From Actinomycetota bacterium (GTDB taxonomy: Bacteria > Actinomycetota > Acidimicrobiia > Spongiisociales > UBA4744), in the NCBI GenBank assembly GCA_013152275.1, contig JAADGS010000027.1, positions 22,582 to 86,581 of the forward strand: a stretch of 64,000 bases of DNA. The letters are read 5' to 3'. Every line of letters starts with the position of its first letter. Within the stretch, counting starts at the first letter, position 1. A model generated the notes under the pieces. That model had not been told where the DNA came from and ran no database searches. It worked only from the letters and a program-made list of their open reading frames with translations. The translations under genes were made by a program, and so were the position numbers. Positions 7,669 through 16,572 of the stretch are shown piece after piece.

Positions 7669-8515
7669 AGCCTCGGCTCCGGGATCATCGGGGAATCTGG
7701 GCCCCGGATTCGACACCCTCGCACTGGCCGTGGAGCTTCGCTGCCGAGTCGATGCGGTTCCGGCCGATGCGTGGAAGATCAGTCATGTCGGTGTACATCG
7801 ACCGGAGCATGGCGATGCCGTTCTTGCAGCGGCGCGTCTCGCCGTCGGGGATCGATCGCCGCTCCTGCTGACGGTCCGCAACGAGATTCCGATCGGTCGG
7901 GGATTGGGTTCCTCCGCGGCCGTGGCAGCAGCAGGCGCCGCGGCAGCGTGGCGCGCGGTCGGGCACACACCGGCGCTGTCGGAGCTATTCGGCATCGCGA
8001 CGGAGATCGACGGTCACCCCGACAATGCGGCGGCCTCGGTCTACGGAGGTCTCGTCTCGGTGACGACAGAGGGAAACGTTCTTCGGCTCGCTCTGCATGA
8101 GAGCATCGAGTTGGTGATCGGAGTTCCCCGGGAGACGTTGGCGACGAAGGAGGCAAGGAAGGTGTTGCCGGACACGATCGATCGCAATGTGGGGGTGCGG
8201 AGCCTGCAGAGGATCGTTGCGTTGGTCGAGGGCCTGCGGACGGGTGATGCCGCGACACTGTCCGCCGCCGCAGGCGACGAGCTTCACGAATCGCCGCGTG
8301 CGCGTCTGAACCCCCGGGCGGAGCGACTGATCGATGCGGCACGACGCGCCGGAGCACTCCATGCGTGCTGGAGTGGTGCCGGTCCTTCCGTGCTCGCGCT
8401 CACGGCTGCCGGCAGCCGCACGGCGGTGGTCGATGCGATGCGTGTCGAGCTCGGAATCGACGGCGTCGTGCTGACACCGGAGGTGGCGTTTGACGGGGTG
8501 AAGGAGATGGGCTGA
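7661..8515 (+). CDS. thrB: Homoserine kinase
   Basis: A 284-residue GHMP-family kinase that phosphorylates L-homoserine in threonine synthesis. The N-terminus has the ThrB substrate motif GSSGNLGPGFD (residues 8-18). The ATP loop PIGRGLGSSAAVA is at residues 77-89. The C-terminal motif ACWSGAGPSVLAL closes the site. ATG 7661 lies within the end of the CDF gene and overlaps it by 8 nt. Threonine synthase and homoserine dehydrogenase are not in this window, so the gene is separated from the usual thr cluster. Confidence 0.9.
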   Translation: MSEASAPGSSGNLGPGFDTLALAVELRCRVDAVPADAWKISHVGVHRPEHGDAVLAAARLAVGDRSPLLLTVRNEIPIGRGLGSSAAVAAAGAAAAWRAVGHTPALSELFGIATEIDGHPDNAAASVYGGLVSVTTEGNVLRLALHESIELVIGVPRETLATKEARKVLPDTIDRNVGVRSLQRIVALVEGLRTGDAATLSAAAGDELHESPRARLNPRAERLIDAARRAGALHACWSGAGPSVLALTAAGSRTAVVDAMRVELGIDGVVLTPEVAFDGVKEMG

Positions 8516-8581
8516 CAGGCTCCGGCTTGCGCTCGGACGTCGGAGCGTGCATGCTATTGGTCTCAACGCTCAGAGGTTCAC

Positions 8582-8671
8582 ATGGGTTCGCTGATCAAGA
8601 AGCGGCGCAAGAAGATGTCGAAACACAAGTACCGCAAGCGCCGCAAGGCCAATCGGCACAAGAAGAAGTAG
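8582..8671 (+). CDS. 30S ribosomal protein bS22 (AURKAIP1/COX24-type)
   Basis: A tiny gene encoding 29 residues, MGSLIKKRRKKMSKHKYRKR and nine more, almost half Lys or Arg. It matches the pattern of actinobacterial bS22 (mycobacterial MGSVIKKRRKRMSKKKHRK), a protein found on the small ribosomal subunit. AGAGG at about 8571-8575 provides a ribosome binding site. Two hairpins follow it closely. It is a good marker for actinobacterial origin. Confidence 0.9.
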   Translation: MGSLIKKRRKKMSKHKYRKRRKANRHKKK

Positions 8672-8676
8672 CGACG

Positions 8677-8696
8677 CGGCGGCGTTCACGCCGCCG
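8677..8696 (+). terminator. Hairpin behind the bS22 gene
   Basis: An 8-bp GC stem (8677-8684 with 8689-8696) closes a TTCA loop 5 nt after the stop. It is the likely terminator for the small gene. Confidence 0.65.
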
Positions 8697-8707
8697 GTTC
8701 GTCCCGC

Positions 8708-8730
8708 GAGGTCCGGCAAGGCCGGACCTC
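8708..8730. terminator. Second hairpin between convergent genes
   Basis: A perfect 10-bp stem (8708-8717 with 8721-8730) with a 3-nt loop. It may serve as a back-up or bidirectional terminator between bS22 and the opposite-strand gene ending at 8812. Confidence 0.6.
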
Positions 8731-8811
8731 ATCGCGTAGTCGCTCTCAGACGTGTCGTCGCGTGCGACGCTTCGCTCCCATGCCCCGGATGTCGCCGGTC
8801 CTGTTGGGTGA

Positions 8812-9225
8812 TCAGACCGAGAATCCTTGGCGGACTCCAGCGATGATTGCCCCACCCATCACGATGATCGCTATGACGGCCAGGATCAGCCCGACGAGGG
8901 TGATGATTCCGTAGAGGGTGAAGAGAGTCTTGAGCTTTGTCTGTGATACGAGGAAGCGGTCGACGTTCCCCGTCGAGTGTGCATCTTCTGCGGCGCCGGC
9001 GGACTGCCAAAGAAGGACGCCAATCCATATGGGAAGCCACGCCACGATGATGCCCACGATGGTGAGGGCGTAGAGCGCTCCGCCGCCGATCGACAGCACG
9101 GCGAGGAGTTTCATCCAGCCTTTTGCCTCGAAGAGCGGTCTGGCCGCATCCTGAACACGTAGTGTCGACGGGGGTGGCGCTGCCGGCGGTTGGGCCGGTG
9201 GTCCGAATCCTTCCGGGTAGGTCAT
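8812..9225 (-). CDS. Small membrane protein resembling DUF5362
   Basis: A 137-residue protein with a Pro-rich cytoplasmic N-terminus (about residues 1-25) followed by GWMKLLAVLSIGGGALYALT, an amphipathic to hydrophobic region, and two more membrane segments. The middle loop is polar and the C-terminus ends MGGAIIAGVRQGFSV. The arrangement resembles DUF5362 proteins, whose function is not known. GGGAG lies upstream of the chosen ATG 9223-9225 (MTYPEGFGPP). Confidence 0.65.
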   Translation of the reverse strand: MTYPEGFGPPAQPPAAPPPSTLRVQDAARPLFEAKGWMKLLAVLSIGGGALYALTIVGIIVAWLPIWIGVLLWQSAGAAEDAHSTGNVDRFLVSQTKLKTLFTLYGIITLVGLILAVIAIIVMGGAIIAGVRQGFSV

Positions 9226-9269
9226 GAGTTCTCCCTCTCGTTCTCCGTCACCGTAGCGGATAGATCCCC

Positions 9270-9314
9270 TCTCGTCTCTGCCGGCCACGGATAGTGCTGC
9301 CGGCAGAGACGAGA
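9270..9314. terminator. Long hairpin downstream of copA
   Basis: A stem of at least 15 perfect base pairs (9271-9285 with 9299-9313, extended by one pair) with a 13-nt loop. It lies just after the copA stop on the minus strand and before the next gene, so it is the likely end of the copper operon. Confidence 0.7.
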
Positions 9315-9318
9315 ACAT

Positions 9319-11499
9319 TCAGGGCCGGAACCGGCGAAGCCTCAGTGAGTTGGTCACCACCGAGACACTCGATGAGGCCATCGCCGCTGCAGCGAGAACC
9401 GGGCTGATGATGCCGGCCGCCGCCAGGGGAATCATGGCAGTGTTGTAGATGAACGCCCAGAAGAGGTTCTGCTTGATCGTGCGGAACGTTGTCCGAGCCA
9501 GGCTCATCGCGGTGCCGGCGAGTGCGGGGTCGCCGGACATCAAGATTACGTCACCGGCCTCGATAGCTATGTCGGTCCCTGTTCCGATGGCCATTCCCAG
9601 ATCTGCCTGGGTGAGTGCCGGGGCATCGTTGATGCCGTCACCGATGAACGCGACCGTCATGCCTTGGGATTGGTAATGCTCGACGCGGGCGGCCTTGTCG
9701 CCGGGCATGACCTCGGCTACGACGTCGTCGATGCCGAGCGAACGGCCGATCGCATCGGCGGTCGTCCGGTTGTCGCCGGTGATCATTGCCACGCGGGTGC
9801 CCATCTGCTTGAGGTTCCGGATCGTGTCTCTTGCGGTCGGCCTGACGGTGTCGGCGACTGCGATCGCTCCACGGGTCAGACCGTCCCAGGCCACGAAGAA
9901 GACGGTTCTTGCATCCTTCTCGAGGTCGGCGGCCTTCGTGAGTAGAGACGTATCGATGTCGAGACCGAGGTCTGCGAACAGGGCTCGTCTGCCCACGACG
10001 ACATCGTGGCCGTCAACGGTCCCCTGGACCCCCCGGCCGGGGTGATTCACAAACTGCGCCGGTCGTTCCAGCGTCACCTCGCGTTCTTCGGCACCAAGCG
10101 CGACCGCTCGGGCGATGGGATGCTCGGACGCGGCCTCGATGGAACCGGCGAGCCGCAGGAACGTGTTCTCATCCTCGGTGGTGATGACGTCTGTCAACTC
10201 CATGAGCCCGTGCGTGAGGGTTCCGGTCTTGTCGAACATCACCAGGTCTACGTTCTTGGATCGCTCGAAGACCTCCGCTCCCTTGAAGACCACGCCGAGC
10301 TCGGCGCCCTTTCCGGAGCCCACCATGATGGCGGTGGGGGTGGCGAGGCCCAGTGCGCACGGGCAGGCGACGACGAGAACGGCGACACCGGTGATCACCG
10401 CTTTCGAGATGCCGCCGCCGGCGATGATCCACCCGACGGCGGTGAGCAGGGCGATACCCATGACGATGGGAACGAACAAGCCGGCGATCTTGTCTGCGAG
10501 CTTCTGGACGGGGGCCTTGGACGCTTGGGCGTCCTCCACGAGCGCCACGATCTGCGACAGGGCCGTATCGGCACCAACGCGAGTTGCCCGCACGATCAGG
10601 TTTCCCTGCTGGTTGATCGTTGCACCGAACACGTTCGCTCCGGGAGCCTTGTCCACGGGAACCGATTCGCCGGTGAGCATGCTCTCATCGATGGAAGACC
10701 GGCCATCGGTGATCACACCGTCGGTCGGAATCTTCTCCCCAGGCTTGACGATCATCAGGTCTCCGGCGGTGATGTCTTCGATCGGAATCAGTGTCTCTGT
10801 GCCGTTTCGCACGACCCTGGCCTGTTTCGCTCCGAGTTCCAGCAGTTTGCCGATGGCAGAGGAAGCGCGTCCCTTGGATCGAGCCTCGAAGAAACGACCG
10901 AGCAGAATCAGGGAGATGATGATGCCGGCGGTGTCGAAGAAGAGCGGTTGACCGGCGAAGAATGCCCAGACCGAGTATCCCCATGCAGCGAGCGTCCCAA
11001 CCGAGACGAGCGTGTCCATGTTCGCGTCGAAACCGCGCAGCCGCTTGGCTGCGACACGGTGGAACTGCCAGCCGAAGACGAACTCCACGATCGTGGCGAG
11101 TCCCCACTGCAGGAGGCCGTTCGTTCTCGACTGCGGGACGAGCCATGCGAGGAGGATGAGAGGAATCGTGAAGAGCACCGCCCCGATGAAGTTGCGCCGC
11201 TGGTAGCGTTCCTCGTCGCTGTAGCGCTCCACGATGTCCACGCGTTCCATGTCGGGGGTCTTCTCCGAGATCTCATATCCGATCTTCTCGACTGCCCGGA
11301 TGAGCCCGGAAACGTCGACGTCGGGCGTAGTGGTGACCCTTGCTTCTTGACCTGCGTAGTTCACGACTGCCGTCGCGACACCTTCTTGTCTGGACAAGAT
11401 GCGTTCGATACGGAGGGCGCACGAAGCACAGGTCATACCCTCGACATCGAAAGTGATCTGATCTGGAGGGAAGGTTCGAGTATCGGTGTCAGTGGCCAT
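9319..11499 (-). CDS. copA: Copper-translocating P1B-type ATPase
   Basis: A 726-residue membrane ATPase that pumps Cu(I) out of the cytoplasm. One N-terminal heavy-metal domain carries GMTCASC (Cys24 and Cys27). The actuator loop TGES is at 276-279, the transport-site CPC at 379-381 and the phosphorylation motif DKTGTLT begins at Asp423. SEHPIARAV (the conserved HP) and GDGINDAP follow. CPC plus the HMA Cys pair point to copper rather than zinc. Its start overlaps the end of the CopZ gene by 11 nt, giving the operon order csoR-copZ-copA. Confidence 0.95.
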   Translation of the reverse strand: MATDTDTRTFPPDQITFDVEGMTCASCALRIERILSRQEGVATAVVNYAGQEARVTTTPDVDVSGLIRAVEKIGYEISEKTPDMERVDIVERYSDEERYQRRNFIGAVLFTIPLILLAWLVPQSRTNGLLQWGLATIVEFVFGWQFHRVAAKRLRGFDANMDTLVSVGTLAAWGYSVWAFFAGQPLFFDTAGIIISLILLGRFFEARSKGRASSAIGKLLELGAKQARVVRNGTETLIPIEDITAGDLMIVKPGEKIPTDGVITDGRSSIDESMLTGESVPVDKAPGANVFGATINQQGNLIVRATRVGADTALSQIVALVEDAQASKAPVQKLADKIAGLFVPIVMGIALLTAVGWIIAGGGISKAVITGVAVLVVACPCALGLATPTAIMVGSGKGAELGVVFKGAEVFERSKNVDLVMFDKTGTLTHGLMELTDVITTEDENTFLRLAGSIEAASEHPIARAVALGAEEREVTLERPAQFVNHPGRGVQGTVDGHDVVVGRRALFADLGLDIDTSLLTKAADLEKDARTVFFVAWDGLTRGAIAVADTVRPTARDTIRNLKQMGTRVAMITGDNRTTADAIGRSLGIDDVVAEVMPGDKAARVEHYQSQGMTVAFIGDGINDAPALTQADLGMAIGTGTDIAIEAGDVILMSGDPALAGTAMSLARTTFRTIKQNLFWAFIYNTAMIPLAAAGIISPVLAAAAMASSSVSVVTNSLRLRRFRP

Positions 11500-11701
11500 C
11501 GACGCTGTAGCCCTGATCCTCGATGGCCCCCACGATGGTGCCGAGAGTCAGCGTTGCATCGTCCCATGTGATATCGACGGTGCGCGGTTCGATGTGCACT
11601 TCTACCTTTTCGACGCCTGGGAGCCCGCCGATGGCGCCTTCGATCGACGTTTTGCAGTGGCCGCAGGAGATGTCGGGAACGTTCAAGGTCATGGTGGTCA
11701 T
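11489..11701 (-). CDS. copZ: CopZ-like copper chaperone
   Basis: A 70-residue heavy-metal-associated domain. The metal site is ISCGHC with Cys13 and Cys16, and the fold is the usual beta-alpha-beta-beta-alpha-beta. It would carry Cu(I) to CopA. Cys-Gly-His-Cys is a less common variant of the usual MTCxxC site but is seen in small actinobacterial chaperones. Its ATG overlaps the csoR stop in ATGA, so translation is coupled. Confidence 0.9.
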   Translation of the reverse strand: MTTMTLNVPDISCGHCKTSIEGAIGGLPGVEKVEVHIEPRTVDITWDDATLTLGTIVGAIEDQGYSVDGH

Positions 11702-12003
11702 TGGATCTCCTGGTCGAGTTGGGGTGCCGGTCCGGTGACCGCTTCGGTGTATTTCATCGTCTCCATCAGCTCGTCGACGATTTCGTCGGCACGGTTCTCC
11801 CGTACGGCATCCGCGAAACAGGTCTCGAGATGATTCTGGAGCACGATCCTGTTCACTCGTTCGAGCGATGCCTGGAGTGCTGAAACCTGTTTCATCACGT
11901 CTGGGCAGTATCGATCTCCTTCGACCATCGCGATGACTCCATCGAGGTGCCCTCTGATCGTCTTGAGCCGGTTGAGCGCTTTGTGCTTGTGATCCGCCTT
12001 CAT
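11698..12003 (-). CDS. csoR: CsoR copper-sensing repressor
   Basis: A 101-residue all-helical repressor of the CsoR/RcnR (DUF156) family. The Cu(I) ligands of M. tuberculosis CsoR are Cys36, His61 and Cys65. Here Cys33, His58 and Cys62 keep exactly the same spacing, which favours copper over nickel or sulfide sensing. It heads the csoR-copZ-copA operon. I start at ATG 12001-12003 (MKADHKHKAL), 8 nt after a TAGGGT -10-like hexamer. Binding of Cu(I) would release the operator upstream. Confidence 0.93.
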   Translation of the reverse strand: MKADHKHKALNRLKTIRGHLDGVIAMVEGDRYCPDVMKQVSALQASLERVNRIVLQNHLETCFADAVRENRADEIVDELMETMKYTEAVTGPAPQLDQEIQ

Positions 12004-12023
12004 GGCACAACACCCTACCAGGG

Positions 12024-12038
12024 CCCACCCGGGGTGGG
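12024..12038 (-). promoter_or_regulatory. Probable CsoR operator
   Basis: A perfect inverted repeat CCCACC-N3-GGTGGG lies 21 nt upstream of the csoR start. It resembles the G/C-tract palindrome bound by mycobacterial CsoR and sits just upstream of the TAGGGT -10-like element at 12012-12017. Confidence 0.6.
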
Positions 12039-12138
12039 GTGGGGACAATCTGGCAAGGGTGAGGCCCCGGAGGAGGGGACGTCCGGGGCCTCGGATCGGC
12101 GCCTGCGTGGAGGGGGTGGCGCCGCGATGGGAGGGGAT

Positions 12139-12333
12139 TCAGGTGCTTTCGGGGACGACACGTCCTCGGACTCTCGGGAACCTGACGGGGGCGTGGGCAA
12201 AGCAGTACTCGCGCCGGTTGTACATGGAGAGGCGAGTGTGGCAGCCCTTGTGGGCGCATACCCGATTCTCTCCGTACTTGCGGGAAGGACGGATTCCGCC
12301 CTTCAGTCTTGCGCCTTTCAATGTATCTGTCAT
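12139..12333 (-). CDS. Small putative zinc-binding protein
   Basis: A 64-residue basic protein with four likely metal ligands, Cys26, Cys31, Cys44 and His47, in the pattern RVCAHKGCHTRLSMYN then YCFAH. Similar Cys-x4-Cys-x-T-x-L-S-x-Y-N segments occur at the N-terminus of some actinobacterial helix-turn-helix proteins. Here it stands alone. GGAGG lies 5 nt before the chosen ATG 12331-12333. Nucleic-acid binding is plausible from charge and motif but not shown. Confidence 0.65.
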   Translation of the reverse strand: MTDTLKGARLKGGIRPSRKYGENRVCAHKGCHTRLSMYNRREYCFAHAPVRFPRVRGRVVPEST

Positions 12334-12559
12334 GCCGGCCTCCATCCTCGAACTTCTGTCAACGTTCGTGATCCGGGTTTTGTTCCCGGTACATTACCCG
12401 GATCCCCGAGGGTTTCACCTATTAAGACGTTGGCAATGGTGGTTTTGTTCCCTGATCTTTCGCGTTCTCGAGAATCATGCCTCGACCTCTGTTAATCAGT
12501 GTGCCCTATGAAGATGAACACGGCGTGAAGGCTTCCTAAGCATTTGGTGAGAACGCTCA

Positions 12560-12654
12560 GAGTGATGTGTGGGTGCCGGGTTTCGGTCATCGTCGGCTGA
12601 TGCTGCGCCGTCTTGTCGGGAACGTTCCGACGACCGACGACCGACGACCGACGA
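12560..12654. repeat. Heptad repeat element A, copy 1
   Basis: The right part is four perfect CCGACGA units (12627-12654). They are preceded by TCTTGTCGGGAACGTTCC, a motif shared with copies at 24 kb and 39 kb. The left part (from about 12560) has looser 7-nt periodicity. The remaining part of this 339-nt gap, 12334-12560, shows no gene I can support. Confidence 0.8.
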
Positions 12655-12672
12655 GGCACTACCGTCTTGTTC

Positions 12673-13440
12673 ATGGATACCGATCTGCGCAATAAGGGAG
12701 TTCTCGTCACTGGTGGTGCGGGAGGAATCGGACAGGCCGTGGTCCGGGCATTCGCCTCCGAGGGAGCGAAGGTGGCGATCCATTATCTGACTTCGGAAGC
12801 TCCGGCACTGGCGCTTGCCGCAGAGGTGGGCGGAGTTGCGCTCGGAGCAGATCTGCGGCTCGAGGAGGAAGCGGACGAACTCGTGCCGCGTGCTGCGCAG
12901 GCATTGGGCCGTGTCGATGTCTGTGTTGCCAATGCCGGTGTGTGGCCATCCGAGGATCTCCGCCTCTGGGATCTGCCGTTGGCCAGATGGGAAGAGACCA
13001 TGAGCGCAAACCTCACGGCAACCTTCCTCACGTTGCGGGCGTTCCTCCGTCACGCCGAGAAGACGCACACGGGGAGCATCGTGATGGTCGGCTCGACGGC
13101 CGGCATATTCGGAGAGGCCGGCCACGTGGACTATGCGGCTGCAAAGGGCGCCATCATGACGGGGCTTCTGCTCAGCGCCAAGAATGAGGCGGCTCGGATC
13201 GGTGTCAGGGTGAACGCCGTCGCTCCCGGATGGACGGTCACGCCGATGACCACGGAAGCTCGAAAGGACCCGGCGCTCGAACGGCGGGTGACGTCGACGA
13301 TGGCACTCAAGAAACTCGGGACGCCGGAGGATGTCGCTGCACAGATCGTCATCCTCGCCTCCGATAAGGTTTCCGGCCATGTCACCGGTCAGGTCGTCAT
13401 GGTTGCGGGAGGCATGGAAGGCAGGCTTCTTCGGGACTGA
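12673..13440 (+). CDS. Short-chain dehydrogenase/reductase
   Basis: A 255-residue NAD(P)-dependent oxidoreductase with the classical SDR plan. The cofactor loop TGGAGGIG is at residues 13-20, NAG at 87-89, and the catalytic Ser141, Tyr154 and Lys158 are all present. It resembles the FabG/3-oxoacyl-reductase group, but the substrate cannot be assigned. A possible start is ATG 12673 just behind the heptad repeats, with no clear ribosome binding site. The gene converges on the amidohydrolase with 9 nt between stops. Confidence 0.85.
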   Translation: MDTDLRNKGVLVTGGAGGIGQAVVRAFASEGAKVAIHYLTSEAPALALAAEVGGVALGADLRLEEEADELVPRAAQALGRVDVCVANAGVWPSEDLRLWDLPLARWEETMSANLTATFLTLRAFLRHAEKTHTGSIVMVGSTAGIFGEAGHVDYAAAKGAIMTGLLLSAKNEAARIGVRVNAVAPGWTVTPMTTEARKDPALERRVTSTMALKKLGTPEDVAAQIVILASDKVSGHVTGQVVMVAGGMEGRLLRD

Positions 13441-13449
13441 ATGACGTCG

Positions 13450-14985
13450 TCAGACCTTACGTCCTTCTACCCAGGTGGAGAGCACCCTTGCCTGGCGAAG
13501 TTCTGTGGGCGAGGCTGTCACGGGGTCACGATCGACGATGATGAAATCCGCCGGACTGCCCGGGGAGAGGGGCTCCGGTTCACCGAGAAGGCGGGCCGCG
13601 TCGTCGGTGAAGAGAGCGAGCGCCTGGTTGGCGGTGAGCGACTCTTCCGGCCAGAAACCGGCCCGATCTCGAGCTGCCGCCATACCGGCGAAGGGGCTCG
13701 GTGATTCCACTGGCGCGTCCGAACCACCTGCCAGATGGATTCCATCCCGTGCCATCGTCGCAAATCGGTACGTGCACGCCGCCCGGCGTGTGCCGAGGCG
13801 TTGTTCCAGCCAGGGTCCATCGGATGGTACGAACGCCGGCTGGATACACGCGCCAACGCCGGTTTCTGCCATGCGCCGCAGGTCGTTCCCTTGCAACATC
13901 GAAGCATGCTCCATGCGAAGTCGAGATGGATCGGCACCTTGGTCGATGAGCGATTCGAACACGTCGAGGACGTGGGATGTGGCACGATCGCCGATCGCGT
14001 GGATGGCAACGGATCCGTCGAGAGCAAGCGCTGCGTGAGCTCGCTCCAGTGTCTCGGAACGGTTCAGCATGAGGAGAGTGCCGGAGTCTTTCGGCCGGTC
14101 TGCATACGGGGCCTGTAGCGCCGCCGTGTGCCCTCCGAGGCTTCCGTCTGCAAACTCTTTGGCGCCTCCGAAACGCAGGCGGGATGAGGTCCTGTCGATC
14201 TGACGTGCTGCCGTCTCGAGATCCTTCGATGTGGGGGCAATCACAAAGGCGCAAACACGCAGGGGGAGGTCTGAAGCGATGTCGGCGAGTATCTCGAGTT
14301 CGTTTCCCGACGTCCAGACGCCGCCGGAGACGTCGACGATCCCGCCGAGCGATGTGAGCCCGAGACGAGCAAGATGGCGCATCGTTTCGAGAAGGGCACT
14401 CGTGTCGACGGGAGGCATCTTCAGAACCGACGCCACGAGCCCGATCGCCGCCTCCCGCAAGACCCCGTTTGGATTCCCGTCTGTGTCACGATCGAAAGAG
14501 CCTCCGACAGGATTTGAGGCGTCCGGTCCTATCCCTGCCGCCTCGAGCGCTGCGGTATTCACCACCGCGATGTGGCCGCAGACTCGAGCGAGAAACACCG
14601 GACGCTCTGCGATCACGGTGTCCAGGTCGTGCCTGGTCGGTAGGCGCCGATCGGAGAAGCGTTCCTCGTCGAGGCGGTTTCCGATCAGTGCCCAACCGCC
14701 GTCAAGGTGGGCGTCGGCGTCTGCGAGTACCGACAACAACGTCGAGATATCCGGGACTCCGTCGAGGAGGAGGCCTCCTTTGGCGGATGCGTAGCCGACA
14801 GGATGGATGTGGGCGTCATGGAGGCCTGGGAGGAGCGCTCCGCCGGAGAAGTGCTCCTCCGGGATGTCTCTCGATCGCAATCGGTCGGCTTGGCCGAGTT
14901 CGACGACCTTTCCTTCGTGGACGAGAACGGCATCCCCGGAGACCCCGCGCGCCGTTCGAACCAGATCGGCCACGAAGAGACGCAT
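13450..14985 (-). CDS. Amidohydrolase family 3 (YtcJ-like) metal hydrolase
   Basis: A 511-residue metal-dependent hydrolase. The metal motif HIH is at residues 59-61 in LPGLHDAHIHPVGY, later histidines include HAIGDRA and MEHASML, and the closing Asp lies in GGSDAPVE. This is the YtcJ-like group, which acts on amides or related C-N bonds with unknown natural substrates. The start ATG 14983-14985 overlaps the stop of the nitroreductase gene in TGATG, so the two are translationally coupled. Confidence 0.85.
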   Translation of the reverse strand: MRLFVADLVRTARGVSGDAVLVHEGKVVELGQADRLRSRDIPEEHFSGGALLPGLHDAHIHPVGYASAKGGLLLDGVPDISTLLSVLADADAHLDGGWALIGNRLDEERFSDRRLPTRHDLDTVIAERPVFLARVCGHIAVVNTAALEAAGIGPDASNPVGGSFDRDTDGNPNGVLREAAIGLVASVLKMPPVDTSALLETMRHLARLGLTSLGGIVDVSGGVWTSGNELEILADIASDLPLRVCAFVIAPTSKDLETAARQIDRTSSRLRFGGAKEFADGSLGGHTAALQAPYADRPKDSGTLLMLNRSETLERAHAALALDGSVAIHAIGDRATSHVLDVFESLIDQGADPSRLRMEHASMLQGNDLRRMAETGVGACIQPAFVPSDGPWLEQRLGTRRAACTYRFATMARDGIHLAGGSDAPVESPSPFAGMAAARDRAGFWPEESLTANQALALFTDDAARLLGEPEPLSPGSPADFIIVDRDPVTASPTELRQARVLSTWVEGRKV

Positions 14986-15503
14986 CAGTGTGGGAATTCC
15001 CACACGAGTTCGCTCATCGGCTTCCTGCCGGCATATGCGCGCCGAGATCGTGAGACTCGTTCACGCTCCGCGTCTTCGTAGCCGAAGGCGATCGCGTACC
15101 GGCAGACATGGCCGTCGGGTAGGTGGAGGGTACGGCGGCTGCATTCGCCGTCGTGCAGCGTTACCGGGCACGACGCAATTCCCAGGGCTGCGGCGGCCAG
15201 CATCATGTTCTGTGCCACCCGCCCGATATCGAACTCGTAGCCGTCCGGGAGTCGAATCAGCGCTATGCCAAAGGTTGCGTTGCGGAGGGGTGTCGTGTAG
15301 TTGCCGCACGCCGAGATCGCCTCGCGCGCGGCTTCATCCCGCAGTGGGACGAACGCCCAGCGCTGTGTGTTCTTGGCGCTGCCCGTCCAGCGACCCGCCT
15401 CGAGGATGCGATCTATGTCCTGATCGGGGATGGGGTCTGTGGTGAATTGTCGGACGGCTCTGAGTCCCGTGATCAGTGCATATGGGTTCGTGAGATGAGC
15501 CAT
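14985..15503 (-). CDS. Nitroreductase-family flavoprotein
   Basis: A 172-residue protein of the nitroreductase family, which uses FMN to reduce a variety of nitro, quinone or unsaturated substrates. The N-terminal RAVRQF, the SAKNTQRW flavin segment and the C-terminal AIAFGYED are characteristic. It is a short member of the family. It forms an operon with the amidohydrolase through a TGATG overlap, so the pair may process one compound in sequence, which is inference. Confidence 0.8.
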   Translation of the reverse strand: MAHLTNPYALITGLRAVRQFTTDPIPDQDIDRILEAGRWTGSAKNTQRWAFVPLRDEAAREAISACGNYTTPLRNATFGIALIRLPDGYEFDIGRVAQNMMLAAAALGIASCPVTLHDGECSRRTLHLPDGHVCRYAIAFGYEDAERERVSRSRRAYAGRKPMSELVWEFPH

Positions 15504-15527
15504 GTGCGCAAACTCCTCATTGCTGGC

Positions 15528-16328
15528 TTACGAAACGGAATCTACCCTCGGTCCGGAGAGCGACGCGTCGATGAGCGTGCGCCATTCGGCATGCATGGCT
15601 GCATTGGATGCGATGAAGTGGGCGTCCAACGGGGTGGAGGGGTCCCCGGTTCTGTTCGTCACGACGCCACCCGCCTCTCGCACGAGGAGAAGTCCTGCGG
15701 CGACATCCCACGGGGCGAGGTCCAGTTCCCAGAACGCGTCGTATCGACCTGCAGCGAGCCATGTGAGGTCCAGTGATGCGGTCCCCATGCGCCGAAGCCC
15801 TTGGATACGGGCCAGCACGGCGCCGAGTGTTCGTGCATATTCGTCTGCGCGTTCACGACGATCGTATGGAAAACCCGTTGCGACGATGGCTTTGTCGAGT
15901 GTCTTCGTGGGCGACACCGTGAGACGCCGATCGTTCAGCCACGCTCCGCCTCCCGCCATGGCGTGGAATACCTCTTGCCGAAACACGTCGAGAACGACAC
16001 CGACCAGGGGCCGCCCACCTTCATAGAGAGCGACGGAGACGGCGACATGCGGCACGCCGTGCACGAAGTTTACGGTGCCGTCGAGCGGATCGACGATCCA
16101 CATCCGCTCGGTATTCTCGAGGTCGCCACCTTCTTCCTCGCCGAGGAACGCGTCGCCGGGCCGTTCCCGGGACACGAGCGTCCGAATACGTTCCTCGGAT
16201 TCTCGATCTGCGGCCGTGACCGGATTGACCTTGCCTTTGTAGTCGACCGACGTCAGGTGTCCGAAGAGACGTCGGATCGCCGACGCCCCTTCGCTCGCCG
16301 CCGCTCGCGCAAGTTGGAGATCGTTCAT
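15528..16328 (-). CDS. Inositol monophosphatase family protein
   Basis: A 266-residue Mg-dependent phosphatase of the IMPase/SuhB superfamily. The metal ligands lie in GEEEGG (residues 63-68), DPLDGT (80-85) and the later WDVAAG motif. Substrates in this family include inositol-1-phosphate, histidinol phosphate and sugar bisphosphates, and sequence alone does not decide. The start is ATG 16326-16328 (MNDLQLARAA); the longer open frame upstream is not convincing. It precedes the nitroreductase gene by 24 nt on the same strand. Confidence 0.88.
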   Translation of the reverse strand: MNDLQLARAAASEGASAIRRLFGHLTSVDYKGKVNPVTAADRESEERIRTLVSRERPGDAFLGEEEGGDLENTERMWIVDPLDGTVNFVHGVPHVAVSVALYEGGRPLVGVVLDVFRQEVFHAMAGGGAWLNDRRLTVSPTKTLDKAIVATGFPYDRRERADEYARTLGAVLARIQGLRRMGTASLDLTWLAAGRYDAFWELDLAPWDVAAGLLLVREAGGVVTNRTGDPSTPLDAHFIASNAAMHAEWRTLIDASLSGPRVDSVS

Positions 16329-16456
16329 GGTCGTGGACTCTAGGAGCCCGTCGGCCGATGCATGGCATGGGTTTCGAAGACCCTGGGTCACCAGGCACGT
16401 GTCGTCGTTTCGTCAGAGGAGCGACGTCCGCTCCGGGGTCTTGCGGCGACGCAGGT

Positions 16457-16489
16457 CACGGTACCCGATACGAAGTACCGGGTACCGTG
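16457..16489. repeat. Heptad repeat element B, copy 1 (hairpin)
   Basis: The segment is almost a perfect 33-nt hairpin. Arms of 11 bp (16457-16467 with 16479-16489) enclose ATACGAAGTAC, itself foldable as TAC-GAA-GTA. It contains the GATACGAAGTAC core shared with six other intergenic sites at 45-60 kb. It lies between the aminotransferase stop and the phosphatase start. Confidence 0.85.
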
Positions 16490-16572
16490 GGCGAAGCGGG
16501 CCTGTGTGTCGCCTCCTGCAGCCGATCCAGGGGTCGTGACCCCTGCCGGGGGCAGGTCGGCCCTGTGGATCG

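Noticed and set aside
10006..11571. Long plus-strand open frame opposite copA (521 codons)
   Set aside because: Shadow of the copA frame in GC-rich DNA; composition is unlike a protein (rich in His, Arg, Gly, Asp) and it covers conserved CopA motifs.
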